A stretch of DNA of 64,000 bases from Vespula vulgaris. Lineage: Eukaryota; Arthropoda; Insecta; Hymenoptera; Vespidae. Position 1 is the first letter of the stretch; every line of letters begins with the position of its first letter. The notes beneath the pieces were generated by a model. That model was not told the origin of the DNA and ran no database searches. It saw only the letters and a program-made list of their open reading frames with translations. The position numbers and the translations under genes are program-made. The stretch is from assembly GCF_905475345.1 (NCBI RefSeq), contig NC_066590.1, positions 9,258,501-9,322,500 of the forward strand, written 5' to 3'. Positions 11,237-23,542 of the stretch are shown piece by piece.

Positions 11237-12581
11237 TCAATAGGCATTGGGATTATCTTGCAAATACGTTCCTACTTGCTTACCAAGATCCTTTCTAAAT
11301 TCATCCACATTAACATCCGATTGCTAGAAAAAATAAAGTTTAAGATGTTTAAAATGTTCGATTAGATATTCTTAAAAAAAAAAAAATAAATAAAAACAAA
11401 AAGAAAAAGAAAAATATGTTATATATAAAAATACAAATTATGTCGATCTTACTTTAAGGGCGTCTTGCCACTCAATGTTAAATAACCGAATCAATCCTTT
11501 GATGTTTCTAGTAATTATTGATTGAAGTTCGCTTCTTGTAAGTACTGGAGTTTGTTTCGTGTTCGTCATTGTGGCTTCTGTTGTTATTGCGGTTTCATTT
11601 CTATCGCTCATCATCGACGTTTTACTCGATTCCATCAACGAATCGCTGCTCGTCGATCTATTAGTTGTCGTATCCGGTCCAATACTGTTACTAATTATTG
11701 AAGTAATTTGTTTGATTGCCGATTGAGTATCGTTGAACGTCTGAAAAATTTTTTCATAAAAACACAAGAAAAAACTTCGAAATAATGCCTGGCGAATGGC
11801 AACCGGATATACAGCTGGTCATATTATCGCATAAGAAACGAGAAACAAATTTTCGCGATACGTTAAACGTTATATTAAAAATATACCTATTATAAAATAT
11901 ATTACTGATGATTCGTTTAATGAATCTCGTGCTAATGAATATTTATAAAAATTAAAATTTTTAAAATTTTTATTGATTGATTTATTTACTGGTTCTCTTC
12001 TTCCTTTTTCTTTTTTCTTTTTTTTTTAAGTTTACCTCAAAAGCGAGCTTCGCCAGAGTCCAAAAAAATCCTGGTCTCTGTTTACGAACTTGTCTGACGA
12101 CCCTCTTTGTTTCTTCCGGCATGATAGAGTCCGAAATGATTTTATCGTTGATAGAATTTTTCGTCTCGAAATCCTTCTCGTTCGACTCATCCGATAGCAT
12201 TCTTTCGAGTGCATTCATTTTTTCAAGAATCTCTTCATCCAACCAAACGTTATTCTCATCGTTTTCATCAGGACGACGTTTATTATCAAGGATATCCTGT
12301 GACGGAGCGATATAATCGTAGCTTGATGGATTCGACGGCGGAAAATTCAAACGATTCTTTCTTAAAATATTATTTTCGAGATCTGAATCTACAGGAGGTG
12401 AGTATTGATAATACGTTTCTGGTACGACATATTTGACACGATCGTTTGATTCAATTCGGTAATCGTCGTAATAAGTTCCGTACGGCATCAAGTATAAATT
12501 TTGACAATCAGACATGTTTGATCCAAATAAACCCAGCAAGAGCCAACCGGCGATCCAATGATGAAATAACAACGAAGGCAT
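11237..12581 (-). CDS. Gene 4: secreted protein with acidic pro-region and PGFFW segment (3 exons)
   Basis: Predicted exons: 12581-12036, 11740-11453 and 11323-11237, all phase 0 (donors GAG/GTAAAC and AAA/GTAAGA), giving 306 residues. The N-terminus WIAGWLLLGLFG is a signal core, followed by a Tyr-rich stretch (LMPYGTYYDDYR). Residues about 90-160 are acidic, with DEEILEKMNALERMLSDES. A basic site (VRKQR, 165-169) precedes a hydrophobic PGFFWTLAKLAFE that runs across the intron into TFNDTQSAIKQITSIISNSI. The middle is Ser/Thr-rich, and the end (DEFRKDLGKQVGTYL) looks helical. The order of signal, acidic region, basic site and hydrophobic helix resembles genes 6 and 8. A secreted, possibly processed protein is likely; its role is unknown. 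Confidence 0.72.
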
Positions 12582-14560
12582 CTAGAAAAAGTTATAATTC
12601 ATTTTTATTAGAGCTGTAAAGTTATTTTTATTAACGAAATTCTGTTAGTCGAAAGTAAAGTCGTATCGAAAGATTGTAAAAGTTCGGCTACGATCCAAAG
12701 TGAGAGTCACAGCGAGAGAATAAAGAAGAATCCGTGAATTATGTAAACTCGATAGGACTCATGGAGGAAGGTTTTACCAGAGAAGTAGCGAGTGGGGAAT
12801 AAAGAAACCCATGCGATTCAACGAACGCCGAAGACTCTGGATAACGTTAACTCTCCCTCGAATCAAAGATCCATTCTTCTCACGTAAAACGCGTTGTAAG
12901 TTTTCCACGAAGAAGTCCCAAAGGAATGACAAATTTTGTTAGAAAGATCTTCTCTCATTCTACGATCATCGAAGTTACGTTTCTCTGTTCTGAACTTTTT
13001 TTTCTGTTTTCTCTTTTATTTTTTTTTTTTATTTTGCCAGAATTTTTACGAAAGATTTTTTTTCTTCTTCCTCCTCCTCCACCTCCTCCTCTTCTCCTTT
13101 TTCTTCTTCTTCAAGAATTCGTGAAAAGAAAAATCTTTATTTCGTTCGAAAATGTGTTTTTTTTTATCTTTACGTAGCTTACCTATCGTCCTTTCACTTT
13201 CTCGGAATATGATTGATAATAACCAATCAAGTAAAATTTCCGTTGATTATCATCGACACGTGTTAACACACGAAAGGATCGTTTCTTTGTAACAATAACG
13301 TTTTTAAAAGAAAAAGCAAGAGTTTGTTTAAAAGAAGGATGACGACGTTCTTAAACGTTCGAACGTTACTGTTCAATGAACGAACGGTAAATCGAGTTTT
13401 CTTTTAACGGAGATAGTGTTTCGAGCTTTACCGAGCGATTTATTATGCTTTAAGGTTCTACGTGACGTGTCTTATATCGAAGGCGTGAGTTGAATTTGAT
13501 TTCAGGATATATTTCGAGGATTACGAAATAAATCGATGAGCAATCGATATCGGCCCATGTGATGAAAATGTTTCGAAAATTCGTATCACTTCGAGAATCA
13601 CGTATGAGCACTTAGAAATTTCAATTTGTTATTATTAAATGTCCTACTTCTATATACGATTAATATCTTTATTCATTTCATAAATAAATTGATTTCGTTT
13701 GTAATTTCGAGCTATAATGTATTCCTTGCGAAAGATTTGTTTTGAATGAAAACGTAAATTTTGAAAAAAAGTAAAAAGAAAAAAAATTATTACTCTTTAC
13801 AGTAATATATAATCGCACATGTTTATAACTGTTAAAATTTCAAGATTAATGTATATAATATAAATATAATCAAGGTTACAACGAAATATTATTCGAGTGT
13901 TTATTTTAATTTGAAATTATTTTTGAATTCGACAAGTTTACACCAATCAACGATTGGACTGAATGTAATTGCGCGTGTAAATGAAATCGTATTTAACCGA
14001 TAATTTCATGTATTTTTTTGCTAAAACTCAAAGTGGTATTCATTTGTGAACATTTAGATATTATTTAAAACGCAAAACAAACATTGGCAATTTTCATTAT
14101 CTAACTCCCTGTATCGTTAAAAGGTATAATAAGTATCTTGTATAAAAGCGAGTGACTATTGATTTTAGTAAATATTCCTCGTAAATTGTAATTTAACATT
14201 TATTTACGTCATGGTGGAAACGAACGGAACGTAAGATATTTTCGCTCATAATCATTTACCGTTCAGAACGAAATGGTTCTTTGTAAAATGACATGCGTGC
14301 AACGACATCTTAGGTGAAGCATTACGAATCGAGAATCGTAGACTCGTAATAGCGAATGTTCACGAGACTTTCTAACACAACTTCCTTGACGTGGAACGTC
14401 GTAGCAGGAAGATTTTGTTCGATTAGAGAAGTACGCATGGTGATCGAACTAATTCGAGAACAATTTTTCTTTTCATTTCCTTTCATTATATTTTTCGATC
14501 TCACGGGAGATCGTTTGTCGAATTACGTGCACTTATTTTTCGTATAGCATACGCACTTAA

Positions 14561-14653
14561 ACACGCACGCACGCATACGCGCACACACATACACACACGC
14601 ACGCACGCACAAACACACACATAAAGAGAGAAAGAGAGAGAGAGAGAGAGAGA
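14561..14653. repeat. CA-rich then (GA)n microsatellite
   Basis: CACG/CACA repeats run directly into about ten GA dinucleotides. Confidence 0.9.
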
Positions 14654-14914
14654 TACGATCGGTATCGATATTTCGATCGATCAATAGATCGATCTACCGT
14701 GAAGAAAATAATGACACTATTGTGATCGTATCGACGTATATATCGTAATTTCTTATTTTTAAAAGAGAAACACTTTCCTTTCTGACAATCTTTACGATCA
14801 ACGATCATCGAGTAATTCGTTCGTTCACCATCGTCGATGGATCGCACGATACTCGAACGTCCTTGCTTTCGTGGAACTGGCGGAATCAAACGACCACGTG
14901 GACCTTAACTCGGC

Positions 14915-14947
14915 ACTTAACCGGCCATCTTTTACTTTCACTCTCGA
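14915..14947. promoter_or_regulatory. Shared bipartite element, copy 1
   Basis: ACTTAACCG (14915-14923), nine bases, then TACTTTCACTCTCGA (14933-14947). Both halves recur in the same order in gene 6 intron 1 at 24772-24797. This copy lies 2.3 kb upstream of gene 4. A regulatory role is inferred only. Confidence 0.35.
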
Positions 14948-17900
14948 TCGCTTCCAAGACCACGTGTTTTCACGTATAAACGTAACACCATTTCTTACTT
15001 AGTATTATACTTAGACGCCCTCGTTCTTACTTCATCGTTAATTAGTTTCAAAGCTCATCGATATCCCAACGCGATATTCTCGTGAGTCAGCGTATTAAAA
15101 AATTATTCGTTGAGATTACCAATATTATCGATTTTAATATTATTCTTTGTATTTTACGTATACATTAAAAATTTTAAAAGTAATCCCTCCTTTTAATATA
15201 ATTTTGTACTAATAATAAGTAACGATCACGTGTTTTGTAATATAATTTTTAATACTTCAAATAAAATAACAATTGGATAATTATAAATCTCGAAATATTT
15301 CCACTCGCGTGCACAAACCGTAGACAGTTTCTCTATTACGGAATTAACGAACGTTTCGCTATTATAATTAGTTCGGTCCGTAATCACACGGATGCATGAC
15401 TTTCTCTCTCTCTTTCTCCTTCTCTCTCTCTCTTTCTACGATAAGATTGTTCAAAGAACAAACGTTCTTTTCTTATTCTTTAAATGGTAATTTAAAAGAC
15501 TTATCTTTCTTTAGACGAACCGAACACTTAGTTATAAAATAGTCGCCTTAGGTTGTGGTCGTTTTGCATCACTTTTCTAACCAGTAAAACCTGTTTCTAG
15601 ATTATTATGAAATATTATTTTTGGAAGGATATTGACCTTAACTCGGACCTAAGGACGGTTCGGTTCGAATAATCGAAACGATTGACTATTTTGGATCTAT
15701 TAACGTTTTCCTTTTCTCTATTTTACAATCAATTTTCTACTACTCAACTAACAAACTAATAGGCGTTATGTAAGTTCGTCTTTTGTAAACATGTACATCG
15801 GGACTTGTGTAATTCTTTATCAAACCGTAGACGTAAAATTTTCTTTATGTCAATTTAACAATATAACGAGACGAGATAATAAGCGTGAAATAATTGAAAG
15901 GAAAATTTTTAGGCTCACCGTAAACAAAAGAATCGTTCGTAGAAAATTATTCTTTACTGAGACTACGCAAGAAGACATTTCTCTCAATCCTCGAAGAGAA
16001 CTGATCACACTTGCTTTTCCTCGAAATATCTCACCGTAGAGTTTTGTAGAAAAGAAAAAGAAAAAAAAAACAAAAAGGAAAAAAAAAGATACATAAAAAA
16101 CGAAAATAAATAGCACTTATGTACAATTTTGATTAATATATACATTTCACGTCTAATTGCTGCGTAAATGACATATATCGAATATAAGAAGAAGTTAATT
16201 ATACATTTCTTATTCTTTCCTCGTTTGTTTGTTCGAGAACGATTTGAAATCGAACACGACGAAATTTAGCAAGGTTCGAAACGGAAAACAAAAAAAGATT
16301 TAAATTAAATCTGATGCGAAACGATGCAACAAAACATTAAGCGAACGGTCGTTAATGTTATGCAAATCTCTGGCAGGTGTGTCGTCCGAAGCTAGTAAAA
16401 AAGAAAAAAGAAGAAAAGAAAAAGAAAAACGAATAGAGCAGTGAACTTTACATAACGGAGATTTAACAGACTTGTAGTTATGAAATTTCTCGTCGTGTCT
16501 TCTTTTCTTTATATTTCGCGAATGACTGTAATGGCGTTAACGAATCTGGCTTTTAACTTTTACCGACTTCTTGCAAATTGCAACACTCCGTTCGTTTTTG
16601 TGTTAAACGAGTTCAATTCTGCACGTTTTGAAACTGAAATCGTTCATTCGAATCTCGTTGAAAGCTTTTATTTTCTTTTTTTTTCTTTTTTCCTTTAACG
16701 TAACAAAAATAAAAAAAGAAAAACAATAACAATAAACAATTAATTAATTTAACGATGAGATCTTATTACTTTCAATAAAATCTTAATAAATGGAAAAATA
16801 ATTTCGTCCTTGTCTTACCTTCGAATCTTTTTCACAAAAAATATCCAATTTATTCGCAAATACAGAGATTGATTTGTTACGTAGTCGACGGATCGACCTC
16901 TTCAACGTTTTGTTTGAAAAACTTTTAATCTATGGAATGAATCGAGCGCGAAAGTAAGATAGAGTGCATCTTGTCGAGCGGTAGAAACGACACTAACGAG
17001 ATGAGTCTCTCTCTCTGGCCTTCCAATGTGTTTTGTATCAGCTACGAAGGTCGTCTACATTTTTACGAAATATCTTTGGCTTTCGTGTTTGAACTGAACA
17101 AATCCACTTAAATTCTTTATGGGACTACCCTTTGTTAGTCTCCCACTCTGACAGTATACGTCATCTTTCCATGTCGTAATATCATATAAAAATTTCTTTC
17201 TATACAGTCTAATAACTTTCTCAGAAATGTTATAAACTTTGTCAAATTATGAAGTTATCATTACTGATTTATTTACAAATTTTATAAGAAGAAATAAAAG
17301 AAAAAAAGATTTGTTAATAGTCTTCGATTACATTGCACGTTTTATATAATATTCAGATTTTGTAAGAATTTATCTAGGACGTTGAATTACGTAAAAGAAT
17401 TATGTTAATGTTGGCCGTAGAAAAAGAAAAAAAAAAAACGAAAAAAAAGAAGTTTATATTATCGTGAATATTATTTCGACAATGGAATATGTCAGCCTGA
17501 AGTATGATAACCCGTATGACAGGTAAGTACGTCGGAAAATAATTTCAATTATGTTATCTTTCAAAGCACATCGAACCCGAACCACGCCTAGCATTTACAA
17601 TTATAATGTTTACATTTCACCGATGCACTTCTAGAAGAAGACATTCTTATTGACAAGGTTTTAGATATAGTAATTAATGAAACAGCTTTCATATGTAATT
17701 GCAAAAAAAAAGAACTGAAACGCGTGACTCCATCGATAAGTCGAGGACACGACCCGAATTCCTACTTTTGTGAAGTATATTAATTTCATAATTAGCTACG
17801 CAATGAATCTTTATTGATTAAAAGAAAAGAAAAACGAGAGAAGGAAAAATATAAAACGAAATGATAAAAAAGAAATTTCGTTGTTAATATGTAAATATAT

Positions 17901-18456
17901 GCATGTATCTATTTCACATAGGTAAGTAGGTAAGTGCGGTGTCAAAGTGCATAATTATTTTTTTCATTTACATTCACTTCTTCAAGGTAAAAGATCTAAT
18001 ATTTCATAATACTCCTTTCGTTGTCGTATTGCCGTTATTTATATTTTTTCTAATACCTAATGACCTCTTATAAATCATTGTCCGAAAGAAAAACTTCTTA
18101 TAAGAAAAGTGAACCATTCATTTTTTGTTTCTTTTTTGTTTTGTTTTTTTTTTTTTGAAAAATACATATGCAAACGAGAAAAAAGAAAAAAAGAGAGTTT
18201 TTATTCCATTCGATTGTATAAACCTTCATGATAATAATTTATTAATATCAAGATCAATTGTGGATATCATTGTAAAATTTTTATTGCTTTTTTCTTTCAA
18301 TAAAAAATTTAATAATGGTACTACATAATATTGAAATTTTGCATTTACTTATACCGTTTATATATAAAGATTACTACAGAGAAAAAATAGAAAAGAAAAG
18401 AACAAAAAAGAACTAGTTGTTAATGTCCTACTTAATTTATTACATATTTTTTTAAG

Positions 18457-18460
<4 letters not shown>

Positions 18461-18495
<35 letters not shown>
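18461..18495. repeat. (AT)n microsatellite
   Basis: Pure AT run followed by further interrupted AT tracts to about 18545. Confidence 0.95.
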
Positions 18496-18496
<1 letters not shown>

Positions 18497-18706
18497 TTAT
18501 ATATATATGTTTATATATATATTTTTAAAATATATATATATTTATATTTAAAAAAGATATGTATATAATGAGTTTAAAAACTATTGGTCGATTGAGTCGA
18601 TCAATTTGTACAAAATTTATATTACTTTATTATTCTTTAATTACTTTATTATTTCTTAATTAGAAATATATTATTTTATTTAACACACACAATTTTTGCA
18701 ATAATG

Positions 18707-18778
18707 TTATTCACGTTCCTTCTCAATCCTTTCGTCATCCGTTACGTGAATTCCCATAAGCATGAAATTATCAATTAT
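18707..18778 (-). CDS. Orphan terminal exon, possible alternative 3' end of gene 5
   Basis: A minus-strand acceptor (CTTATTTCCAG) opens a 23-codon frame in phase 0 reading IIDNFMLMGIHVTDDERIEK plus three more residues, then TAA. AATAAA follows 27 nt later (18680-18675), as expected for a last exon. No exon of its own lies between here and gene 5 at 20170, so it could be an alternative last exon spliced from the gene 5 exon that ends at 20928, or the end of an unseen gene. Confidence 0.4.
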   Translation of the reverse strand: MIDNFMLMGIHVTDDERIEKERE

Positions 18779-20169
18779 CTGGAAATAAGTGAGATAACTA
18801 TCTCATAAATTCTATGCACTCCTTTCCGGTAACAGGAAGTTCTATATATGTGTTCTCAATACTTTCCGCGATAACGTTTGGGTTTTCTCCGAATTTTTCT
18901 TCTTTCTCTCTCTTTCTCTCTTAAAATAACCGAAAGCGAAGGATAGAAACAGAAAGAGAGAAAAAGAGAGAGAGAAAGAGAGAGAGAGAAGCTTTCACCG
19001 GATATAACAAACATATTCATATAACGAGGAAAGTGAAACGAAAAATAATCGTAAGATTCGCAATTGGATTTTATTTTATTTACAAAATAAAATATCATCT
19101 TTTTTCTCTTATCTTCGCTTGAAATTCGAGTAACATGACGAGTGTACTGTTATTATAGTAAGAACCAATAATTCTAGTTGACTCTATGAAATATATCGAT
19201 ACAATTTTAGTATCCTAAGGTATTATTGTCAGATTGAATCTGGACATGCAAGGAATTTTCGTATGCGTGTTCACCGCATTACGTGGTCACGCGAAAAGGA
19301 AAGTAATATAATGTACCTTCTAAATGATTAACTTACGATCTTACGTAATAATACTACATATCGTTTATATACATATATAGTATCGTTATCGTAGTTAAGC
19401 GTTAAGACTTAAAAAACTATCGGTTGGTTTGTTCTAATAAAAACTAAGACCTTATTCGATTTTATTTCTGAAGAATATAAAAGAAAATTGGACAATACTA
19501 TAACTCGTACTGTCCTTTTTGGTACTTCCTACATTATTATAAATCGATTTTATTTGAGAGAAGTCATTATCCTTTATTTACGGATTTCTCGTCTTTATAT
19601 ACCTGTATGTATGTGTATGTATATTTATATATATATACATACATACACATATATATAACGTATGTATGTATTTAGTTATAAAACATTTCAACGATCGTTA
19701 GTGACTTCTCTATTGTAAAATCGTTTATTATAACAATAATAATAACAAAAAATATTGCATCGTCATTCGTTCAACACTTTATGGCATCATATTAGGAAGC
19801 TTACTGTTTGTACCCAAATTTATATATATATACACACACATATATATATACATATATATATTTTAATATTATTAATATATAAATATGATAAGATTATTAA
19901 AATATTATTCCTGTTACTTTTTTTTCCGCCTATCTCTTTTTAAATGATTTTCATGGTCGTAAAATTTCCATTGCAAATATATTCCTATTCGAATGATGTC
20001 ATAAAATAATAAAAAAATTGGATCGATGTGATCGATACGATCAAATCGATCGAAGAAATAATAGTACTCGAGCCGACTAAATTACTTTGAGATGGCAAAT
20101 CGATCACGAATCTTGAATTTTTTCTCTCAGGATTCTACGATGCACCAACGTGTTTAATGAAGAACTTCA

Positions 20170-20373
20170 TTAGTGTGGATTATCCGATGGTAAACCCTTT
20201 ATAGCAAAGACACCTCGAAAGAAGGGCTTGAAGATTTCTAAGAGCGTCTGTGTTCGACGGGCTGAATTCTGAAAAGTAAGAGATAATAAGTTCAAAAAAA
20301 TATTTTTTTTTTTTATAAAAACGATTGTGAAATACGTGAAAATTAAAGTTATTTTAATTATTATCTCTGTTAA

Positions 20374-20425
<52 letters not shown>

Positions 20426-21080
20426 GTTATATATACATATAAAATAAAAAGAAAGGATATTATAAATCATAACGTTTCTCTTTTTGAATCCTTCGTACCG
20501 TAACTAAATTCATATATTGAAGTCTTTGACTTTATCCTGAAGGACTTTGATCGAGGATAACTAGTTTTTTTACCGTTACTATCACTAAAACAACCAATCA
20601 ACATTATTACGTTCACCGGTATTTGCATACTACAAAAATTAAAAGAATAGTAAAACAACTAAGAAACTAATTTCTTATATCGCATAAAAAACATTAAATA
20701 TTCTAATCATAGTCTCTAGAAATGATATATGAATTTTTCTTTTTCTGACATTATCATGATTTTATATGACTTCTCGATACTTCTGCGTCATCGTACTTAT
20801 CGATCGAAACAATGATGATTTGTATTTTATCGTTCATTGAACTTCGAGATATAATTTATTTCTGTTTATTAATGAAAAAGTAGCAAATGTTTTTAAATGA
20901 TCGATACAATTATAATATAATACTTACAAGAATAATATTGCTGAGAATTTTACTGATGTTTGTGATCAAAGTGAAGCCAGAACCAAACACAGGTGGCGGT
21001 ATATCCAAGGATACTTTTTGTCTATCGAACATTGGAATATTTTCCTCCGTTGTCGTCGTTGTAGAACCGCTTTCGATCTT
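20170..21080 (-). CDS. Gene 5 (3' part only): small secreted-type protein ending in LEIFKPFFRG segment
   Basis: Two exons are clear: 21080-20928 (acceptor TTGTTTAG, donor CTT/GTAAGT; 51 residues) and 20268-20170 (acceptor TTTTCAG; 32 residues plus stop), both phase 0. The first reads IESGSTTTT..., then a Pro-rich DIPPPVFGSGF and a helix TLITNISKILSNIIL. The second begins NSARRTQTLLEIFKPFFRGV and ends GLPSDNPH. The joined helix and basic RR pair resemble the C-terminal halves of the neighbouring secreted proteins. The upstream coding exon with the start codon is missing. I searched 21.1-23.5 kb without finding a signal peptide with a phase 0 donor; candidates farther away are the exons at 31520 or 30268, though they would have to skip gene 6. 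Confidence 0.6.
20377..20416. repeat. (AT)n microsatellite
   Basis: Pure AT run in the intron of gene 5. Confidence 0.95.
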
Positions 21081-21247
21081 CTAAACAAACAACGCGTTTC
21101 TATGTAATGCTTTTATCATTTACTTTACCAGCTTCCTAGTATAAACCGCGAGTACTTTCACTACTTTGATCGACCTTTGAATCATATTTCTTTTTCTTTT
21201 TATAAATCTTCGAACGTATGTATATCTGCGTATACCTGATATGTACA

Positions 21248-21272
21248 ACGCGCGCGCGTGCGCGCATGTGTG
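21248..21272. repeat. Alternating CG/TG tract (potential Z-DNA), copy 1
   Basis: A continuous purine-pyrimidine alternation built around CGCGCGCGTGCGCGC, in otherwise AT-rich DNA. Confidence 0.85.
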
Positions 21273-21620
21273 ATGTGTGTATGTGCGATTTGTCTATGAC
21301 GACTTATTCCTATGATGAGATGTTACTAGAGAATTATAGGGAATTTCTTTATTCACCATAATACAGTGATGATTTTGTATAAAAAGTATTAAGTTCTATA
21401 TATACAACTACGTTTTTTTCGATATGTTATTAATGATAAATCGATTTATTTTAATTAAAAAAGGAAAAATATATCGTCTCTCTTACAATAGATAATATGT
21501 GAACTATGATAGGAAATGAGGAAAGGATTCGGAATGTCTATACTTCACTAAAAGATATCTAATCACAAGTGGTAGACAAACAAATGGTAGTAAGTTTATT
21601 TCGTATAATCATTATTATCT

Positions 21621-21679
<59 letters not shown>

Positions 21680-21697
21680 TATCATCATCATCATCAT
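21621..21697. repeat. (TCA)n microsatellite
   Basis: About 25 TCA trinucleotides with one interruption. Confidence 0.95.
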
Positions 21698-23542
21698 ATC
21701 GATCGTTATCGTCAGTATTATACGTAAAAAAGCATTCAGATGCACTATTTACATCACTATTAACACGCGATACCGGTGGATTCTATCAGAGATCGAATCG
21801 CACCTTATAACGAAGACAAGAAAAAAAGAAGAAAAAAAAGAAAAAAGAAAGAAAGAAAAAAACAGAAAAATAATACTTACTAAAAGCGAAATTATTTACA
21901 GACAATAAATTCTTATAGAGAGATTCGAAATCTCTCAATATATTCAAGCTAGCTTCGCGGGGATTGCCTCAAAGAATTTAAACTTGATAAAACGATAAGC
22001 ATTAACGAGATTACAATAACAACACAGGAACGTGAGAGTTGCTCTTGTTTCTTTGTTTTTTTTTGCAGTGACTTGTGTGGTGCTTTATCTCGAGAAAGTA
22101 ATGTTGTAACAGGGTATACACTCGAAGAGAAGAGGGGTAGGGGGGGGGGAGGGTGTGCCCTAGTCCTCGTGCGTTTTATCGGCCGAGCTAAAAAAAGAAA
22201 GTGAAAACAAAAAATGTCCATTTATCATTGAAACCTTTATCACTTTGTTAATACTGTCCCTCTTCGATCTTATCTTTCTATCTCCTTTTTTAATCTCTTA
22301 TTATATTCATTTTTTTTTACTCTCGTTTTCTCTATTATCTTATGGCATATCCATGGCTTTTTGGAATGATGATCTCCGGTCAAGCGTAGCCGTTCGATGC
22401 TCGAAAGTCCAAAGTCCAGTTTCCAAATTCCCCGTTTTAAGCCTTCTACTACGCCGTCTATGGTGGCGGGTAGTCATACTGTTATGCATAATAGCTATTT
22501 TCAGTACTCGTTAAGAGAGTTTTTATCTGTTTGTTTTTCTTTTTTGTTTTAGTCTTTTTTCTCAGCCCACGTTAAGTTTTGTTAAGATTTTATAAAGTAT
22601 TGAGTCGAGTTCGTTTAAAAAGCTTTCGTTTATAAAAAAGACGATGGAAATCGATTAATAAGAAATCGTTTAAAAAAAATGTTAGTAGAATGAAAAAAGG
22701 AAAGAATATAAGAAAAAGAAAAAAGAAATAGAGCGTTCGAATGAGAGTATAGTGAAAGGCAATGCTAATGATCCCAAGATAAATCCTTGACCTTGTTTAG
22801 TATCTTACAATGATGAACTCTATTACTGCATTTTGTTGCAATGAATGCAATTGACTATTAAATGCATTATACAAGATTAAAATCAAGCTAAACTAGATGA
22901 TGCCGTTTTTATTCGATTTCCTTGTAATAATTTTCAAATTCGAATTAGTCAATCGAGCATACCTTATTATCGATTAATATATAAATAATGCGTATCTATA
23001 CATAATTATGCAAAAGCAATAGAGCTGGAATAATTATTCGCAGAATTTGAATTGAACGTTTAGACCTTGACCATAAATCGAAAGATAGCTGAAGAGTAAT
23101 ACGAAAAGAATAGAAATAAAAATAGATATTTCCTTCGAAAATAATTAGAAATTATATGTAAAAAAAGAGCAAACATGTTACGTTATATAATTATAAGAGA
23201 AGAAGAAAAAGAATAAGAAGAAAAAGAAGACCGTATTGCAGACAGAAAAGAAGAAAAAAAATAAAGTACATGTAGTTCCCACTCGACGAATTTTTTTGCT
23301 TCTTTTTTTTCTAAATATCGTAATATCCAACAAATTTATCTTTCGTTAAAAATAAAGGAAATTATTTTCAGATTTTTAATAATAAAACTATATAATTGTC
23401 AGGAACAAAAAGTACATTTTAATTCGTAAAAGCGAGAACTACCTATACCTGTATTACTTTGTATGTACACACACGTACATATACACACACGTATACGCAA
23501 AGAAAGAAAAAGAAAAAGAAGAAAAAAATAACAGGCACTCGA

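Larger units (their letters stand above)
12582..18706. other. 6-kb stretch without a supported gene
   Basis: AT-rich DNA with poly-pyrimidine tracts and a CA/GA microsatellite at about 14561-14653. A GC-richer island at about 14780-15000 contains the shared ACTTAACCG/TACTTTCACTCTCGA element. Short open frames here have no matching splice partners. The part next to gene 4 presumably carries its promoter, but I cannot place it. Confidence 0.5.
21081..23542. other. Spacer between genes 5 and 6
   Basis: Contains an alternating purine-pyrimidine CG tract (21248-21272), a (TCA)n microsatellite (21621-21697), a G-run at 22141-22149 and a GC-richer block at 22340-22515 that is open on both strands but has no convincing splice partner. 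That block may be the promoter or 5' UTR of gene 5. A minus-strand AATAAA at 22913-22908 may serve gene 6. Confidence 0.4.

Noticed and set aside
16480..16698. 72-codon plus-strand frame starting MKFLVVSSFLYISRM
   Set aside because: The start is signal-like but weak; there is no splice site, poly(A) signal or coding character in the second half.
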